From assembly GCA_965662545.1 (NCBI GenBank), contig CBFIHZ010000035.1, positions 1 to 35,878 on the forward strand: 35,878 bases of DNA, in the 5' to 3' direction. Shown in pieces: positions 16,498 to 25,277 of this stretch (its first letter is position 1; every line of letters starts with the position of its first letter). Under the pieces are notes generated by a model that was not told where the DNA came from, searched no databases, and saw nothing but the letters and a program-made list of their open reading frames with translations. Source of the DNA: CPC320 sp002684375. Its GTDB lineage: Bacteria; Pseudomonadota; Alphaproteobacteria; Rhodobacterales; Rhodobacteraceae. The translations under genes were made by a program, and so were the position numbers.

Positions 16498-17577
16498 TTG
16501 GGGTTAGTGCCAAAAAGACAATTGAGGGAAAGCTACAGCATCTCGCGGATCATCAAGGGCGGTTGGCAGCTGGCAGGAGACCACGGGCCTATCGTGCCTG
16601 ACCGCGTGGTACAAGACATGTTTGCCTTTGTTGATGCTGGAATAACCACCTTCGATTGCGCAGATATCTACACAGGCGTCGAAGAGTTGATCGGCGCGTT
16701 CCTGGCTCAACTCAAACAGACTCATGGGGCCAACATCGCGGGGCAGGTTAAAATCCATACTAAATATGTGCCCGATCGAGACAGTCTGGCGACCCTGCAG
16801 TTTGCAGATGTTGAGAAAGTGATTGATCGATCTCTTAAACGACTTGGGCAAGAACAGTTGGATCTTGTGCAATTTCACTGGTGGAATTACGGCATACCCG
16901 GGCACGCCGAAGCGATAAGTCATTTAGAAACCATACGGAAAAAGGGCAAAATCAATCTTATCGGGGTAACAAATTTCGACGTAGAACATTTGACCGAACT
17001 TTGTGGGGTCTGTGATATAGCCTCGGCGCAGATTCAATTTTCGCTGCTTGATACTCGTGCTGCTGGGGCCTTCACCAAAGCAGCGCAGGACAATAATGTT
17101 AAGTTGCTCGTTTATGGGACTTTGGCGGGGGGGTTTTTAACTGATGCATGGATCGATAGACCTGACCCTGGTTTTGAGTTCAAAAACCGATCCTTGGTTA
17201 AATACCGCCTCATTATCGAAGAGTTTGGCGGGTGGGATCTGTTTCAATCACTTTTGCACACCCTAAGCAATATCGCGCTGCGGCAAGGCGCGGATATTTC
17301 CACAGTTGCCATTCGTGCCATGTTGGACAACCCAAATGTCACTGCAGCAATCGTCGGTGCACGCTATGCCAATCGGTTGCCACATACATTGAGCGCTTTT
17401 ACAATTGAATTGAGCGCTGATGACCGCAACTCAATACAAGAAATATTGAAACAGCGCAAAGGTCCAAATGGGTCAGTCTTTGGTTTGGAACGCGACACCG
17501 CAGGTGCGCATGGTAGGATCATGAAATACAACCTCAACAAAGGTGACAACCGCACTATGGCTGGGGGGTCAAGTTGA
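16498..17577 (+). CDS. Aldo/keto reductase
   Basis: A 359-residue cytosolic NAD(P)H-dependent oxidoreductase of the AKR family. The tetrad is complete: D53 and Y58 in FDCADIYTG, K89 in IHTKYVP and H127 in VQFHWWN. Later motifs are IGVTNFDVEHL and KLLVYGTLAGGFLTD. It is clearly a paralogue of the AKR half of the fusion at the end of the same cluster (shared QFHWW, LVYGTL.GGFL.D.W). The TTG start at 16498 follows GAGGGA at about nine bases; GTG 16507 is an alternative. It is the first gene of the cluster and overlaps the LivG-like gene by four bases, so reduction or oxidation of the imported compound is likely. The substrate is unknown. Confidence 0.87.
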   Translation: MGLVPKRQLRESYSISRIIKGGWQLAGDHGPIVPDRVVQDMFAFVDAGITTFDCADIYTGVEELIGAFLAQLKQTHGANIAGQVKIHTKYVPDRDSLATLQFADVEKVIDRSLKRLGQEQLDLVQFHWWNYGIPGHAEAISHLETIRKKGKINLIGVTNFDVEHLTELCGVCDIASAQIQFSLLDTRAAGAFTKAAQDNNVKLLVYGTLAGGFLTDAWIDRPDPGFEFKNRSLVKYRLIIEEFGGWDLFQSLLHTLSNIALRQGADISTVAIRAMLDNPNVTAAIVGARYANRLPHTLSAFTIELSADDRNSIQEILKQRKGPNGSVFGLERDTAGAHGRIMKYNLNKGDNRTMAGGSS

Positions 17578-18347
17578 ACGACGTTGCACCATTGCTTTCG
17601 GTTCGCGGAATTACCAAGCGATTTGGTGGTTTTACAGCTGTTGATAAAATGTCATTTGACTTGAAACCAGGAGCGATCGGTGGCTTGATCGGGCCAAATG
17701 GGGCGGGGAAAACCACCATTTTCAACACTATAGCTGGACTTTTACTGCCCGATTCTGGCGAAGTCATCCTCGATGGAAAGCCGATCCAAAGACTTCCACC
17801 GCATCGAATTTTTGCCTCTGGCTTATCGCGCACCTTCCAAATTCCGCGTCCATTTCCAGAAATGTCAGTTCTAGAGAATATTATGCTAGTGCCATCAGGC
17901 CAAGCGGGCGAAGCATTTTGGAATAACTGGCTACGCCCCAATTTAGTCGCTCAACAAGAACGCGCTTCTCGCAACCGTGCCGAAGAGATCCTAGAGTTTT
18001 GTGGGCTTTCCGGTGTGCATCGCGATCAGGCAAGTACTTTGTCAGGCGGTCAATTAAAGCTGCTTGAACTCGCACGCGTGCTGATGGCCGATCCCAAAAT
18101 CATCTTACTTGATGAACCCGCTGCTGGTGTGAACCCATCACTTATGAACACCTTGGTCGATAAAATTCAGGCTCTAAATACCCAAGGATATACGTTTCTG
18201 ATCATTGAACACAATATGGATATGGTCATGTCAATTTGCAACCCGATCACCGTGATGTCACAAGGAAAGTTACTATATCAAGGGGATGCTGAGGGTGCGC
18301 GGCACAACCAGAATGTGCTTGATGCTTATTTGGGGGATTTACCATGA
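17574..18347 (+). CDS. LIV-type ABC transporter ATPase (LivG-like)
   Basis: A 257-residue ATPase of the branched-chain amino acid/amide (HAAT) importer class. Walker A is GLIGPNGAGKTT, the signature is LSGGQLKLLELARVL, Walker B is IILLDEPAAGVNP, and the switch His is in IIEHNMD. The loop SRTFQIPRPFPEMSVLEN is typical of LivG rather than LivF. It starts at TTG inside the aldo/keto reductase stop, with a G-rich ribosome site just upstream. It pairs with the LivF-like ATPase encoded next on the cytoplasmic side of the importer. Confidence 0.9.
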   Translation: MNDVAPLLSVRGITKRFGGFTAVDKMSFDLKPGAIGGLIGPNGAGKTTIFNTIAGLLLPDSGEVILDGKPIQRLPPHRIFASGLSRTFQIPRPFPEMSVLENIMLVPSGQAGEAFWNNWLRPNLVAQQERASRNRAEEILEFCGLSGVHRDQASTLSGGQLKLLELARVLMADPKIILLDEPAAGVNPSLMNTLVDKIQALNTQGYTFLIIEHNMDMVMSICNPITVMSQGKLLYQGDAEGARHNQNVLDAYLGDLP

Positions 18348-19087
18348 GCCCTGTGCTCGAGGCCCGCGACGTTGTGGCGGGTTACAGTCCCAATTTACCC
18401 ATTTTGCATGGTGTTTCAGTTTATCTGAATGCAGGTGAGATCGTTTCGATCATCGGACCAAACGGTGCGGGGAAATCTACCTTAATTAAAGCTATCTATG
18501 GACTATTGACTGTTTCTAGCGGGATAATTGAAGTCGACGGATCAAGCATTATCGGCTTTCCCTCACACAAGCTAGTCAGTGCGGGAGTTGGCTTTGTTCC
18601 GCAAACTGGCAACATTTTCACGACACTTACGATCCACGAAAACCTAATAATTGGTGGTGCAGCGTTGTCAAAATCAGAAGCTCTTGAACGGATAGACGAC
18701 ATCTACACCATGTATCCGGTCCTGAAAGATCGGAGGCGCGAAAAGGCTGGAATTTTGTCCGGTGGACAACGTCAAATTCTGGCCGTGGCGCGCGCTCTTT
18801 TGACTCAGCCGAACTTGATCCTTCTGGACGAGCCTTCCGCCGGTCTATCCCCGATGGCTGCAAATGAGCTATTTGGAGTTGTGCGCGGTCTGACCAAAAC
18901 TGGATCTGCCGTGCTGATGGTAGAACAAAACGCTAAGGCGGCATTGCGCATTTCAGACCGGGGCTATGTCTTAGCTGAGGGGCAAAACCGCATCGAGGGT
19001 GCAGCCAGTGATCTACTTGCAAACACTGAAGTTGGCGAAATATTCCTAGGTATGCGCCGTGGATACGGATCAAAGGGGGGCACTTGA
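18344..19087 (+). CDS. LIV-type ABC transporter ATPase (LivF-like)
   Basis: A 247-residue ATPase, the second nucleotide-binding subunit. It shows IIGPNGAGKSTLIKAIYGLL, then GFVPQTGNIFTTLTIHENL (the shorter LivF-type Q-loop region), signature LSGGQRQILAVARAL and Walker B LILLDEPSAGLSP. ATG overlaps the previous stop (ATGA). Its 3' end overlaps the permease start. HAAT importers need both ATPases, and both are present here. Confidence 0.9.
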   Translation: MSPVLEARDVVAGYSPNLPILHGVSVYLNAGEIVSIIGPNGAGKSTLIKAIYGLLTVSSGIIEVDGSSIIGFPSHKLVSAGVGFVPQTGNIFTTLTIHENLIIGGAALSKSEALERIDDIYTMYPVLKDRRREKAGILSGGQRQILAVARALLTQPNLILLDEPSAGLSPMAANELFGVVRGLTKTGSAVLMVEQNAKAALRISDRGYVLAEGQNRIEGAASDLLANTEVGEIFLGMRRGYGSKGGT

Positions 19088-19998
19088 TGTTTTTACAGCA
19101 CTTAGCCGATGGTATTCTCAGTGGAGCGGTTGTTTCATTGGGTGCGATTGGTCTTAGTCTCACAATGAAGATCCTGCGGTTTGCAAATTTTTCGCACTCT
19201 GAGCTTCTTACTTGGGGGGCCTACAGCGCGTTGATCTTTCTGTCCTTCGCAACATCATTTGGCGGCATGTTCGATCAAAACATTGGTCCATTCAGTTTTG
19301 GTGTTTCGCTATTGATTTCGATGGTCTTTGCTTGCTTAGTCACATTCGGGATCGCGCTGTTTTTACACCATTTCGTTTTTGAAAGGCTCAGTCGGAAAGC
19401 GGGCCACATGACGATGGTATTTGCCAGCTTCGGCGTCGCATTGATTCTTCGTCACCTCGTTGTGCTAATTTGGGGATCTGATCCAATTTATTTCTCTAAC
19501 GATCTGCAGTTCGCTGTCCTTCTACCCGGGAATATCAGGGTCATGCCCGATCAGGTGTTTCTACTTTGCCTGACAATCGTCGTTGTCGTAATCCTGCACC
19601 TATTTATGACCCGCACCCGCACGGGAATCGCCATGCGGGGTGTTTCAGAAAGCCCTGATCTTGCGCGGATCAGCGGTGTGAATGTCCGCGTTATCATCAA
19701 CTGCGTGTGGCTTATCGGAGCCTCAGGCGCCGCCTTGGGGGGGGTGCTCTATGGCTTGACTGTGCAACTTCGCCCCGAACTCGGCTTTGGATTGATTCTG
19801 CCCTTGTTTGCGGCAGCAATCTTGGGCGGGGCTGGCAGCCTCTACGGCGCTGTTATCGGCGGACTGATCGTTGGCATTTCAGAGAACCTGTCTGTGATGA
19901 TTATTCCCACCAACTACAAACCCGCAGTGCCGTTCCTTTTAATTCTGGCAATCCTTTATTGCCGGCCCCAGGGTTTATTTGGAGAGCGTCCACAATGA
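19087..19998 (+). CDS. LIV-type ABC permease (LivH-like)
   Basis: A 303-residue membrane protein with about eight hydrophobic segments. LRFANFSHSELLTWGAY near the N-terminus and AILGGAGSLYGAVIGGLIVG near the C-terminus are LivH signatures. TTG 19084 is an in-frame start two residues short of good spacing, whereas the ATG at 19087 sits six bases after AAGGGGGG, so I chose it. It overlaps the LivF-like stop (TGATG). It forms the transmembrane channel with the LivM-like protein that follows. Confidence 0.89.
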   Translation: MFLQHLADGILSGAVVSLGAIGLSLTMKILRFANFSHSELLTWGAYSALIFLSFATSFGGMFDQNIGPFSFGVSLLISMVFACLVTFGIALFLHHFVFERLSRKAGHMTMVFASFGVALILRHLVVLIWGSDPIYFSNDLQFAVLLPGNIRVMPDQVFLLCLTIVVVVILHLFMTRTRTGIAMRGVSESPDLARISGVNVRVIINCVWLIGASGAALGGVLYGLTVQLRPELGFGLILPLFAAAILGGAGSLYGAVIGGLIVGISENLSVMIIPTNYKPAVPFLLILAILYCRPQGLFGERPQ

Positions 19999-20942
19999 TC
20001 GGTATTGTCTCTTATCTTGTATTTTTCCTAATCCTGTCGCTAATTTTTGGAATTGCAGTTTTGGGACTGAACTTGCAATGGGGCTATACGGGTCTGTTCA
20101 ACGCCGGGGTTGCAGGGTTCGTAGGTATTGGGGCCTATACGATGGCCATTCTTACGGGTCCGGCGAGGGATGCGGTATTTGGTGGGTTTGAATTGCCATT
20201 CGTTGTTGGACTGCTTGGCGCTATGATTGCCGCCGGCCTAGCCGCACTGTTTGTTGGCTTAATCACATTGAAGCTAAACCATGAATATCTGGCCGTCAGC
20301 ACCTTCGGCATCGCAGTATCGATCCAACTTGTGTTCCTAAATTGGGAACACTTGACTGGCGGCACGCTTGGACTCATCAGTATCCCGAACCCCTCTAAAA
20401 TATGGGCAGAAGGGCCATTGGCACAAAATGCCATATTTCTCTGTATTGTTTTGATCTTGGGTGGCATTATTTTCTGGGCGTTAGAACGCATTGTTAAATC
20501 GCCATGGGGACGCACGCTAAAGGCAATTCGCGAAGACGAGATGGCCGCGACATCACTTGGCAAAAACCCAGCTCGTATACGGCTGGAGTCCTTTATCATC
20601 GGTTGCATGATTATGGGGTTGTCCGGCGCGCTATATGTCTCTTTTATTGGCTATGTCAGTCCCTGGGATTTCTTACCTATCCTAACTTTCCAGATCTGGA
20701 CTATGCTAATCGTGGGCGGTAGTGCTAATAATCGCGGTGCTGTCCTTGGCGCATTAATCGTTTGGAGCGTCTGGACTAGCAGTGGCTTTATCATTTCACG
20801 CGTGATCCCAAGCGAAATCCAAGCACAAGGTGGTGCGATACAGGCCATTTTGATCGGGCTGGTCCTTGTTGTAACACTTTTGATTCGACCCCGTGGCTTG
20901 ATTGGGGAACAATTACACGTTTCACGCCACGCACAGCCCTAG
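19995..20942 (+). CDS. LIV-type ABC permease (LivM-like)
   Basis: A 315-residue inner-membrane subunit. Motifs are NLQWGYTGLFNAGVAGFVGI, the cytoplasmic coupling region WGRTLKAIREDEMAATSLGK and the C-terminal LLIRPRGLIGE. ATG 19995 overlaps the LivH-like stop (ATGA). The frame is open upstream to 19707, but that part is antisense-like shadow over livH. About 155 bases then separate it from the binding-protein gene, which may have its own promoter. Confidence 0.89.
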   Translation: MIGIVSYLVFFLILSLIFGIAVLGLNLQWGYTGLFNAGVAGFVGIGAYTMAILTGPARDAVFGGFELPFVVGLLGAMIAAGLAALFVGLITLKLNHEYLAVSTFGIAVSIQLVFLNWEHLTGGTLGLISIPNPSKIWAEGPLAQNAIFLCIVLILGGIIFWALERIVKSPWGRTLKAIREDEMAATSLGKNPARIRLESFIIGCMIMGLSGALYVSFIGYVSPWDFLPILTFQIWTMLIVGGSANNRGAVLGALIVWSVWTSSGFIISRVIPSEIQAQGGAIQAILIGLVLVVTLLIRPRGLIGEQLHVSRHAQP

Positions 20943-21097
20943 ATTGATTGTAAAATTAAAAGCACACTTTGACCGCTTTGGGTTTTGCGTGCAACATGTC
21001 GAGAGGTATGTTGTAGCATCCTCAATGTACCAACTTTAACAACTAACAAGTCTTTGGCATCACATTGCGCCATTGACGAATAAATTGGGAGGAATAC

Positions 21098-22360
21098 ATG
21101 CTTAAATCGATAAGTAAGAAGGCCTGTACTTTTGTTTGTATGGTTATAGGCTCTGCAGCCTACGCTGTGGATTGTCCAGTCAAGCTGGGTGCAATTCTGC
21201 CAGTAAGCGGGCCAATGGGACAAGTTGGTGAACGCATTTCTAACACCGGAGCTTTCGCGGTTGAGCAATTCAATGAGGCGGGCGGTGTGCTCGGTTGCCC
21301 CGTGGAATACGTGCTGCGCGATACTCAAGGCCAATCCACTGTAGGCGTCGATGCTGCAAAAGCTTTGGTTGATTTGGATGGTGTTCAAGCGTTGATTGGT
21401 GCGGTGTCATCGGGCGTTAGCCTTCCCGTTTTGACGTCGGTTGCCGTACCCTCCAAAATCACCCAGGTATCCTGTTGTTCGTCTTCTGAAAGCTTCACAG
21501 CCTTAGCAGAAGAAGGAAAAACTGATGGCTACTGGTTTCGCACCTATGCCACCAACCGCAGTCAATCTGCGATGGGTGCAAAGTTAACCGTCGACAGCGG
21601 CTTTAAGAATACTGCGGTGATCTACGTGAACACCGATTTTGGCGTCGGTTTGGCCAAACGGTTTGAAGCGGACATAGCTAAGCTTGGTGGCAACATCACT
21701 CAGATGGTCGCCTATAATGAAAGCCAGCAAAGCTATCGTGCTGAGGTGACTAAGGCTTTAGAGGGCAATCCAGATTCCCTGTTCCTCGTGGCCTTTCCTG
21801 TTGACGGTGCTACGATCACCCGTGAATGGTTATCGTTTGGTGGAACAAACAATCTGATCGTAAACAATTCGTTGCGTTCAGATGATTATTTCGCCGCCGT
21901 TGGCTCGCAATATTTGCAAAACCTACAAGGCTACGACAGTGCGCAGCCGCGCCTACCATCAGTCGACAACTTTAATGAGATGTTCGAGGCCAAATTCAAT
22001 ACGCCACCAAATGGTCCTGGTCTGCATTCTGTCTATGATGCTGTTACGGTTGTTTTGTTGGCGATGGAGGCCGCGGGCCAAATTACTGGCGAAAGCATTC
22101 GCAACAATATCCGTCTTGTGACTTCGCCCGATGGGACCGAAGTCTATCCTGGGCCAGAAGGGATTGCGCGTGCCAAGGAGCTTTTGGCAGAGGGTAAAAC
22201 CATTCGCTATGTTGGTGCAACTGGCGCACTGTCTTTCGATAAGAACGGCGACGTTCAGGCTCCTAAAATGACCTGGAAGCTGGACGGTGATAAAAATGTT
22301 GAAACTAGCTACATGACCACCTCTGAGGTCGGAGAGCTGATCAAAATGCTTGATAATTGA
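21098..22360 (+). CDS. LIV-type periplasmic substrate-binding protein
   Basis: A 420-residue precursor with a signal peptide of about 23 residues (SKKACTFVCMVIGSAAYA, cleavage before VDCPVKLG). The mature part follows the peripheral-binding-protein type I fold: LGAILPVSGPMGQVGERIS, DTQGQSTVGVDAAKALV, ALIGAVSSGVS, YVNTDFGVG and GLHSVYDAVTV. A Cys-Cys-Ser-Ser-Ser stretch near residue 128 sits close to the usual ligand pocket and is unusual. GGGAGGAAT gives a strong ribosome site. It is encoded after the permeases and just ahead of a terminator-like hairpin, an arrangement expected to give more binding protein than the enzymes that follow. The ligand is unknown, probably an amino acid or other nitrogen compound given the RidA-like neighbours. 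Confidence 0.9.
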   Translation: MLKSISKKACTFVCMVIGSAAYAVDCPVKLGAILPVSGPMGQVGERISNTGAFAVEQFNEAGGVLGCPVEYVLRDTQGQSTVGVDAAKALVDLDGVQALIGAVSSGVSLPVLTSVAVPSKITQVSCCSSSESFTALAEEGKTDGYWFRTYATNRSQSAMGAKLTVDSGFKNTAVIYVNTDFGVGLAKRFEADIAKLGGNITQMVAYNESQQSYRAEVTKALEGNPDSLFLVAFPVDGATITREWLSFGGTNNLIVNNSLRSDDYFAAVGSQYLQNLQGYDSAQPRLPSVDNFNEMFEAKFNTPPNGPGLHSVYDAVTVVLLAMEAAGQITGESIRNNIRLVTSPDGTEVYPGPEGIARAKELLAEGKTIRYVGATGALSFDKNGDVQAPKMTWKLDGDKNVETSYMTTSEVGELIKMLDN

Positions 22361-22375
22361 TATCTTCTAAACAGC

Positions 22376-22404
22376 AAAAGAGGCGTATTTTTTGCGCCCC
22401 TTTT
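22376..22404 (+). terminator. Terminator-like hairpin after the binding-protein gene
   Basis: Arms AAAAGAGGCG and CGCCCCTTTT (one A-C mismatch) around a T-rich loop, ending in TTTTC. It lies 16 bases after the stop and 20 bases before the RidA-like start. It is likely a partial terminator that lowers expression of the three downstream genes relative to the binding protein. Confidence 0.6.
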
Positions 22405-22423
22405 CTTTCCAAAGGTAGTATCA

Positions 22424-22831
22424 ATGGTCAAAAAACGCACCCATGTTTTCAGTGGCTCAATCTATGAAGAGATGGCCGGTTATGCCCGCGCTGTGATCGT
22501 GGATGACCGTATCTTTGTGTCCGGCACGGTTGGTATAGATTTTGCCACAGGCAAACTTGCTGATGGGGCCGCCGCCCAGACCCAAATAGCATTGGATATG
22601 ATCGAAGCTGCACTTAAAAAAGCCGATTCAGGTTTGCAAGATATCGTTCGAGTGCGCGTTTATGTTCCAGACCCGAATGATGTGATGACGATCTCCACAG
22701 TGCTTAAAGACCGTCTGGGTTTTACCAAGCCGGCCAATACTACGGTCTGCGCGCCCTTAGCTGTACCCGGCGCACATGTGGAAATCGAAGTTGACGCAAT
22801 CCGGGGTTCTGGCACGCCGCGTGAGGTCTAG
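22424..22831 (+). CDS. RidA-like protein lacking the catalytic arginine
   Basis: A 135-residue protein of the RidA/YjgF/YER057c/UK114 family, normally a cytosolic trimer that hydrolyses reactive enamines and imines. Recognisable parts are DDRIFVSGTVGIDFATGKL, AAQTQIALDMIEAALKKA and the C-terminal VPGAHVEIEVDAI with the conserved Glu (E120). In RidA the stretch before this reads PAR(S/T).V; here it is KPANTTVCAPL, so the key Arg is Asn at position 105. Family branches without this Arg are not expected to act on 2-aminoacrylate. The start is preceded by AAAGGTAG. It resembles the RidA domain of the fusion two genes downstream, including the shared AGY.RA motif. Its real reaction is unknown. Confidence 0.88.
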   Translation: MVKKRTHVFSGSIYEEMAGYARAVIVDDRIFVSGTVGIDFATGKLADGAAAQTQIALDMIEAALKKADSGLQDIVRVRVYVPDPNDVMTISTVLKDRLGFTKPANTTVCAPLAVPGAHVEIEVDAIRGSGTPREV

Positions 22832-22834
22832 TTT

Positions 22835-23272
22835 ATGAGTTGTGACACAGCGATTGTTCGGATTGACCGGCCCGCCCGAGAGAGCTTTAATTTTGTCTCG
22901 GCCGCCAGAAATCTTAGTCTCTGGTCATTTGGCACTTGGTCTGTTGATATTGATGAAACTGGGCTAATTCAGGGTAGGTCCATTAAAGATGGGTCATCTA
23001 TTTTTGTGCGTATCGTGCCATACCCGGAACAACTTTTGATCGACTTTATGATTGGAAATGAGGCTGACTCATTAACGCCGCGAATATACATCCGCATTCT
23101 CCCGGGAAGTGCGATGGGCGGCCATGACGACGAATGTGCACTCATGATGACGGCACTCCGTGCTGATGGAATGGACGACCAGCGATGGGCGGACCTGAAG
23201 GCAGCTCATGCATTTGAAGTTAGTTTGCTGAAATCCGCTATCGAAACTGGGTATGATCACCGAAATGTTTAA
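22835..23272 (+). CDS. SRPBCC-like small protein
   Basis: A 145-residue protein whose N-terminus (IVRIDRPARESFNFVSAARN then LSLWSFGTWSVD) resembles the opening helix-grip segment of SRPBCC/polyketide-cyclase-like ligand-binding proteins. The middle (GSSIFVRIVPYPEQLLIDFM) and the C-terminal helix DDQRWADLKAAHAFEVSLL fit the same fold. There is no signal peptide or membrane segment. It starts three bases after the RidA-like stop and overlaps the next gene by 20 bases, so it belongs to the cluster and probably binds or handles a pathway intermediate. The family call is by pattern only and less certain than its neighbours. Confidence 0.6.
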   Translation: MSCDTAIVRIDRPARESFNFVSAARNLSLWSFGTWSVDIDETGLIQGRSIKDGSSIFVRIVPYPEQLLIDFMIGNEADSLTPRIYIRILPGSAMGGHDDECALMMTALRADGMDDQRWADLKAAHAFEVSLLKSAIETGYDHRNV

Positions 23273-24740
23273 AATCGAGCAAAAATCTCTGTCGGATAAT
23301 CTTACGATCTCTCGTGTCATTACAGGACTTTGGCAAGTGGCGGACATGGAACGCTGTGGCGCTGACCTGGACCCAGATAGGGCAGCCGATCACCTTCAAA
23401 ATTATGCAGATAGTGGGTTTGACACATTTGATATGGCAGACCACTATGGCAGTGCTGAGATTATAACCAGTCGTTTGATGGCCCGTTACCCCGACCCCAA
23501 AAATCGTCCGGTCGCCTTTACGAAATGGTGCCCACCGCCTGGACCAATGACTCCTGAAATTGTTCGCGCAGGTGTGCAAGATCGTCTGGACCGTCTTGGT
23601 GTTGCCCGTCTCGACTTGTTGCAATTCCACTGGTGGAGCTTTGAACATCCAGCCTGGTTGGACGCCTTACACGAATTGAAAAATTTGCGTAAAGAAGGCT
23701 TAATTGGTGAGATTGGCGTGACTAATTTTGATGCCGCACATCTTCATTTGGCCTTGGCCGATGGCATCCCTATCCTAACCAACCAAGTGGTTTGCTCTTT
23801 ACTCGACCGCCGTGCGATGGGGCCTTTGACGCAAATCTGCTCAAAGCACGGCGTGCATCTTTTGGTCTACGGCACGCTTCTTGGTGGTTTTTTGTCAGAT
23901 AAATGGTTGGGCGAACAAGAACCTGCGGACATTTCAGACTGGAGTAAGATGAAATACAAACGTTTCATCGATGCAACTGGCGGATGGAAAGTCTACCAAT
24001 CCATATTAAATGCCGCCAAGCAGATTGCAGACAAGCATGGCACATCGATATCAAATATCGCCTCTCGATGGGTTCTTGACCATAATCATGTTGCCGGAAT
24101 TATTATCGGCGTACGCCCTGGCGAAAACGACCATCGAGAGGATAATGGTAAACTCTTTAATTTCAGCTTAGACGCTTATGATCATGCACAGTTGAACTCA
24201 GTATTACGCCACACATTGCCACTCCCTGGTGATTGTGGCGATGAATATCGCAGGGCACCGTTTCTGACGGCCAGCGGAGACCTTAGCCATCACTTGGCTG
24301 CAATTCCATCGGCATATGATACAGATACGCTACCCAACCGACCCGCTGTACGCCGCGCATATTCTGGCAGCAAATGGGAAGATATCGCTGGATATTGCCG
24401 GGCCAGACGAGTTGGAGATCGTATCCTTGTGTCCGGTACCACCGCTACAGCCGGTGCAGATCTTGTAGTAGCTAAAGGCAATGCTGCTGCTCAGACAACT
24501 TTCATTCTGGACAAGATCATAGGCGCTGTGACTGCGCTTGGTGGCGCTTTGGAGGATATCGCACGCACCCGCATTTTTCTGAAGGATATCACAGATGCCG
24601 AAGCAGTCAGTCGAGCCCATGGTAGGATCTTTGGAGATTTAAAACCAGTGAACACACTGCTGGCCATTGATGATCTTGCTGGCGATTATCTCGTCGAGAT
24701 TGAAGCGGAGGCAATCGTAACGGATTCGGCTGAGATCTAA
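23253..24740 (+). CDS. Aldo/keto reductase-RidA fusion protein
   Basis: A 495-residue two-domain protein. Residues 12-330 are an aldo/keto reductase with the tetrad D60, Y65 (FDMADHYGS), K91 (AFTKWCPP) and H126 (LQFHWWS). Residues about 360-490 are a RidA-like domain: AYSGSKWEDIAGYCRARRVG, DRILVSGTTA, TTFILDKIIGAVTALGGALE and DYLVEIEAEAI. As in the free RidA-like protein, the position of the catalytic Arg is Asn (N467 in KPVNTLLAI). ATG 23253 or 23265 may be used; both overlap the previous gene and neither has a clear ribosome site, so translation is probably coupled. The fusion implies a tight link between a carbonyl reduction or oxidation step and the RidA-like step. The substrate is not known. 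Confidence 0.88.
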   Translation: MITEMFKIEQKSLSDNLTISRVITGLWQVADMERCGADLDPDRAADHLQNYADSGFDTFDMADHYGSAEIITSRLMARYPDPKNRPVAFTKWCPPPGPMTPEIVRAGVQDRLDRLGVARLDLLQFHWWSFEHPAWLDALHELKNLRKEGLIGEIGVTNFDAAHLHLALADGIPILTNQVVCSLLDRRAMGPLTQICSKHGVHLLVYGTLLGGFLSDKWLGEQEPADISDWSKMKYKRFIDATGGWKVYQSILNAAKQIADKHGTSISNIASRWVLDHNHVAGIIIGVRPGENDHREDNGKLFNFSLDAYDHAQLNSVLRHTLPLPGDCGDEYRRAPFLTASGDLSHHLAAIPSAYDTDTLPNRPAVRRAYSGSKWEDIAGYCRARRVGDRILVSGTTATAGADLVVAKGNAAAQTTFILDKIIGAVTALGGALEDIARTRIFLKDITDAEAVSRAHGRIFGDLKPVNTLLAIDDLAGDYLVEIEAEAIVTDSAEI

Positions 24741-25108
24741 TCTGCTGCTTTCTTGTCCCAGTAAGGCGTGGCTCTGGCATCAGGCAGCCCAGTGGTTTCT
24801 GCATGAGTGAACCTTCGTTTTTGGAGCCTAGTAACTCGGAAACGCCCCCCGCAATAAGGATCAGGACATGCGATCTCGGCGTCAGTTGACATCCAATCAG
24901 ATTGGTCAGTTACCCTTTGTTTGGCTGGTAATAATGGTAATAACGCTGCTAGCGCATACATTGAAACCTCTTGTTTTTTCGAAAAAACTAGGTTCTCACC
25001 CTCAACAGTGAAAAAATCGCCTTCGATGTGCTTGCATACAGGTGTACGCCCATCCAAAACAGTTTCAATTTTAAGATCATACAGGTAGAATACGCTATCA
25101 CTAGTCAA
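24737..25108 (-). CDS. TIGR04076-like small protein
   Basis: A 123-residue protein convergent with the fusion gene; the two overlap by four bases at their ends. The opening FYLYDLKIETVLDGRTPVCK, the GDFFTVEGENLVF segment, the central ALAALLPLLPAKQR and a late CPDPYCGGRFRVTRL follow the layout of the TIGR04076 family (strand, Cys, 'G..f...g', 'l.P.l', 'CPD....v.f'). Three cysteines could bind a metal, but the function of the family is unknown to me. It may take part in the same process as the AKR/RidA cluster despite its opposite orientation. The start at 25108 has no strong ribosome site. Confidence 0.6.
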   Translation of the reverse strand: MTSDSVFYLYDLKIETVLDGRTPVCKHIEGDFFTVEGENLVFSKKQEVSMYALAALLPLLPAKQRVTDQSDWMSTDAEIACPDPYCGGRFRVTRLQKRRFTHAETTGLPDARATPYWDKKAAD

Positions 25109-25277
25109 CGCTATACAGTTCCTTTCTCCGACGATAAGATCTTAATCAAAACACTGCCAAACCTTAAGGGCTCTCGTCAATCCCTTTAAAAACTAGTATT
25201 GTTCGCCCCCAGCCACATTAGTCGAACAAGCATTCTAAGACTTTAGAAACGTGCCGTATGCGGAGGCAAAGCTACGG

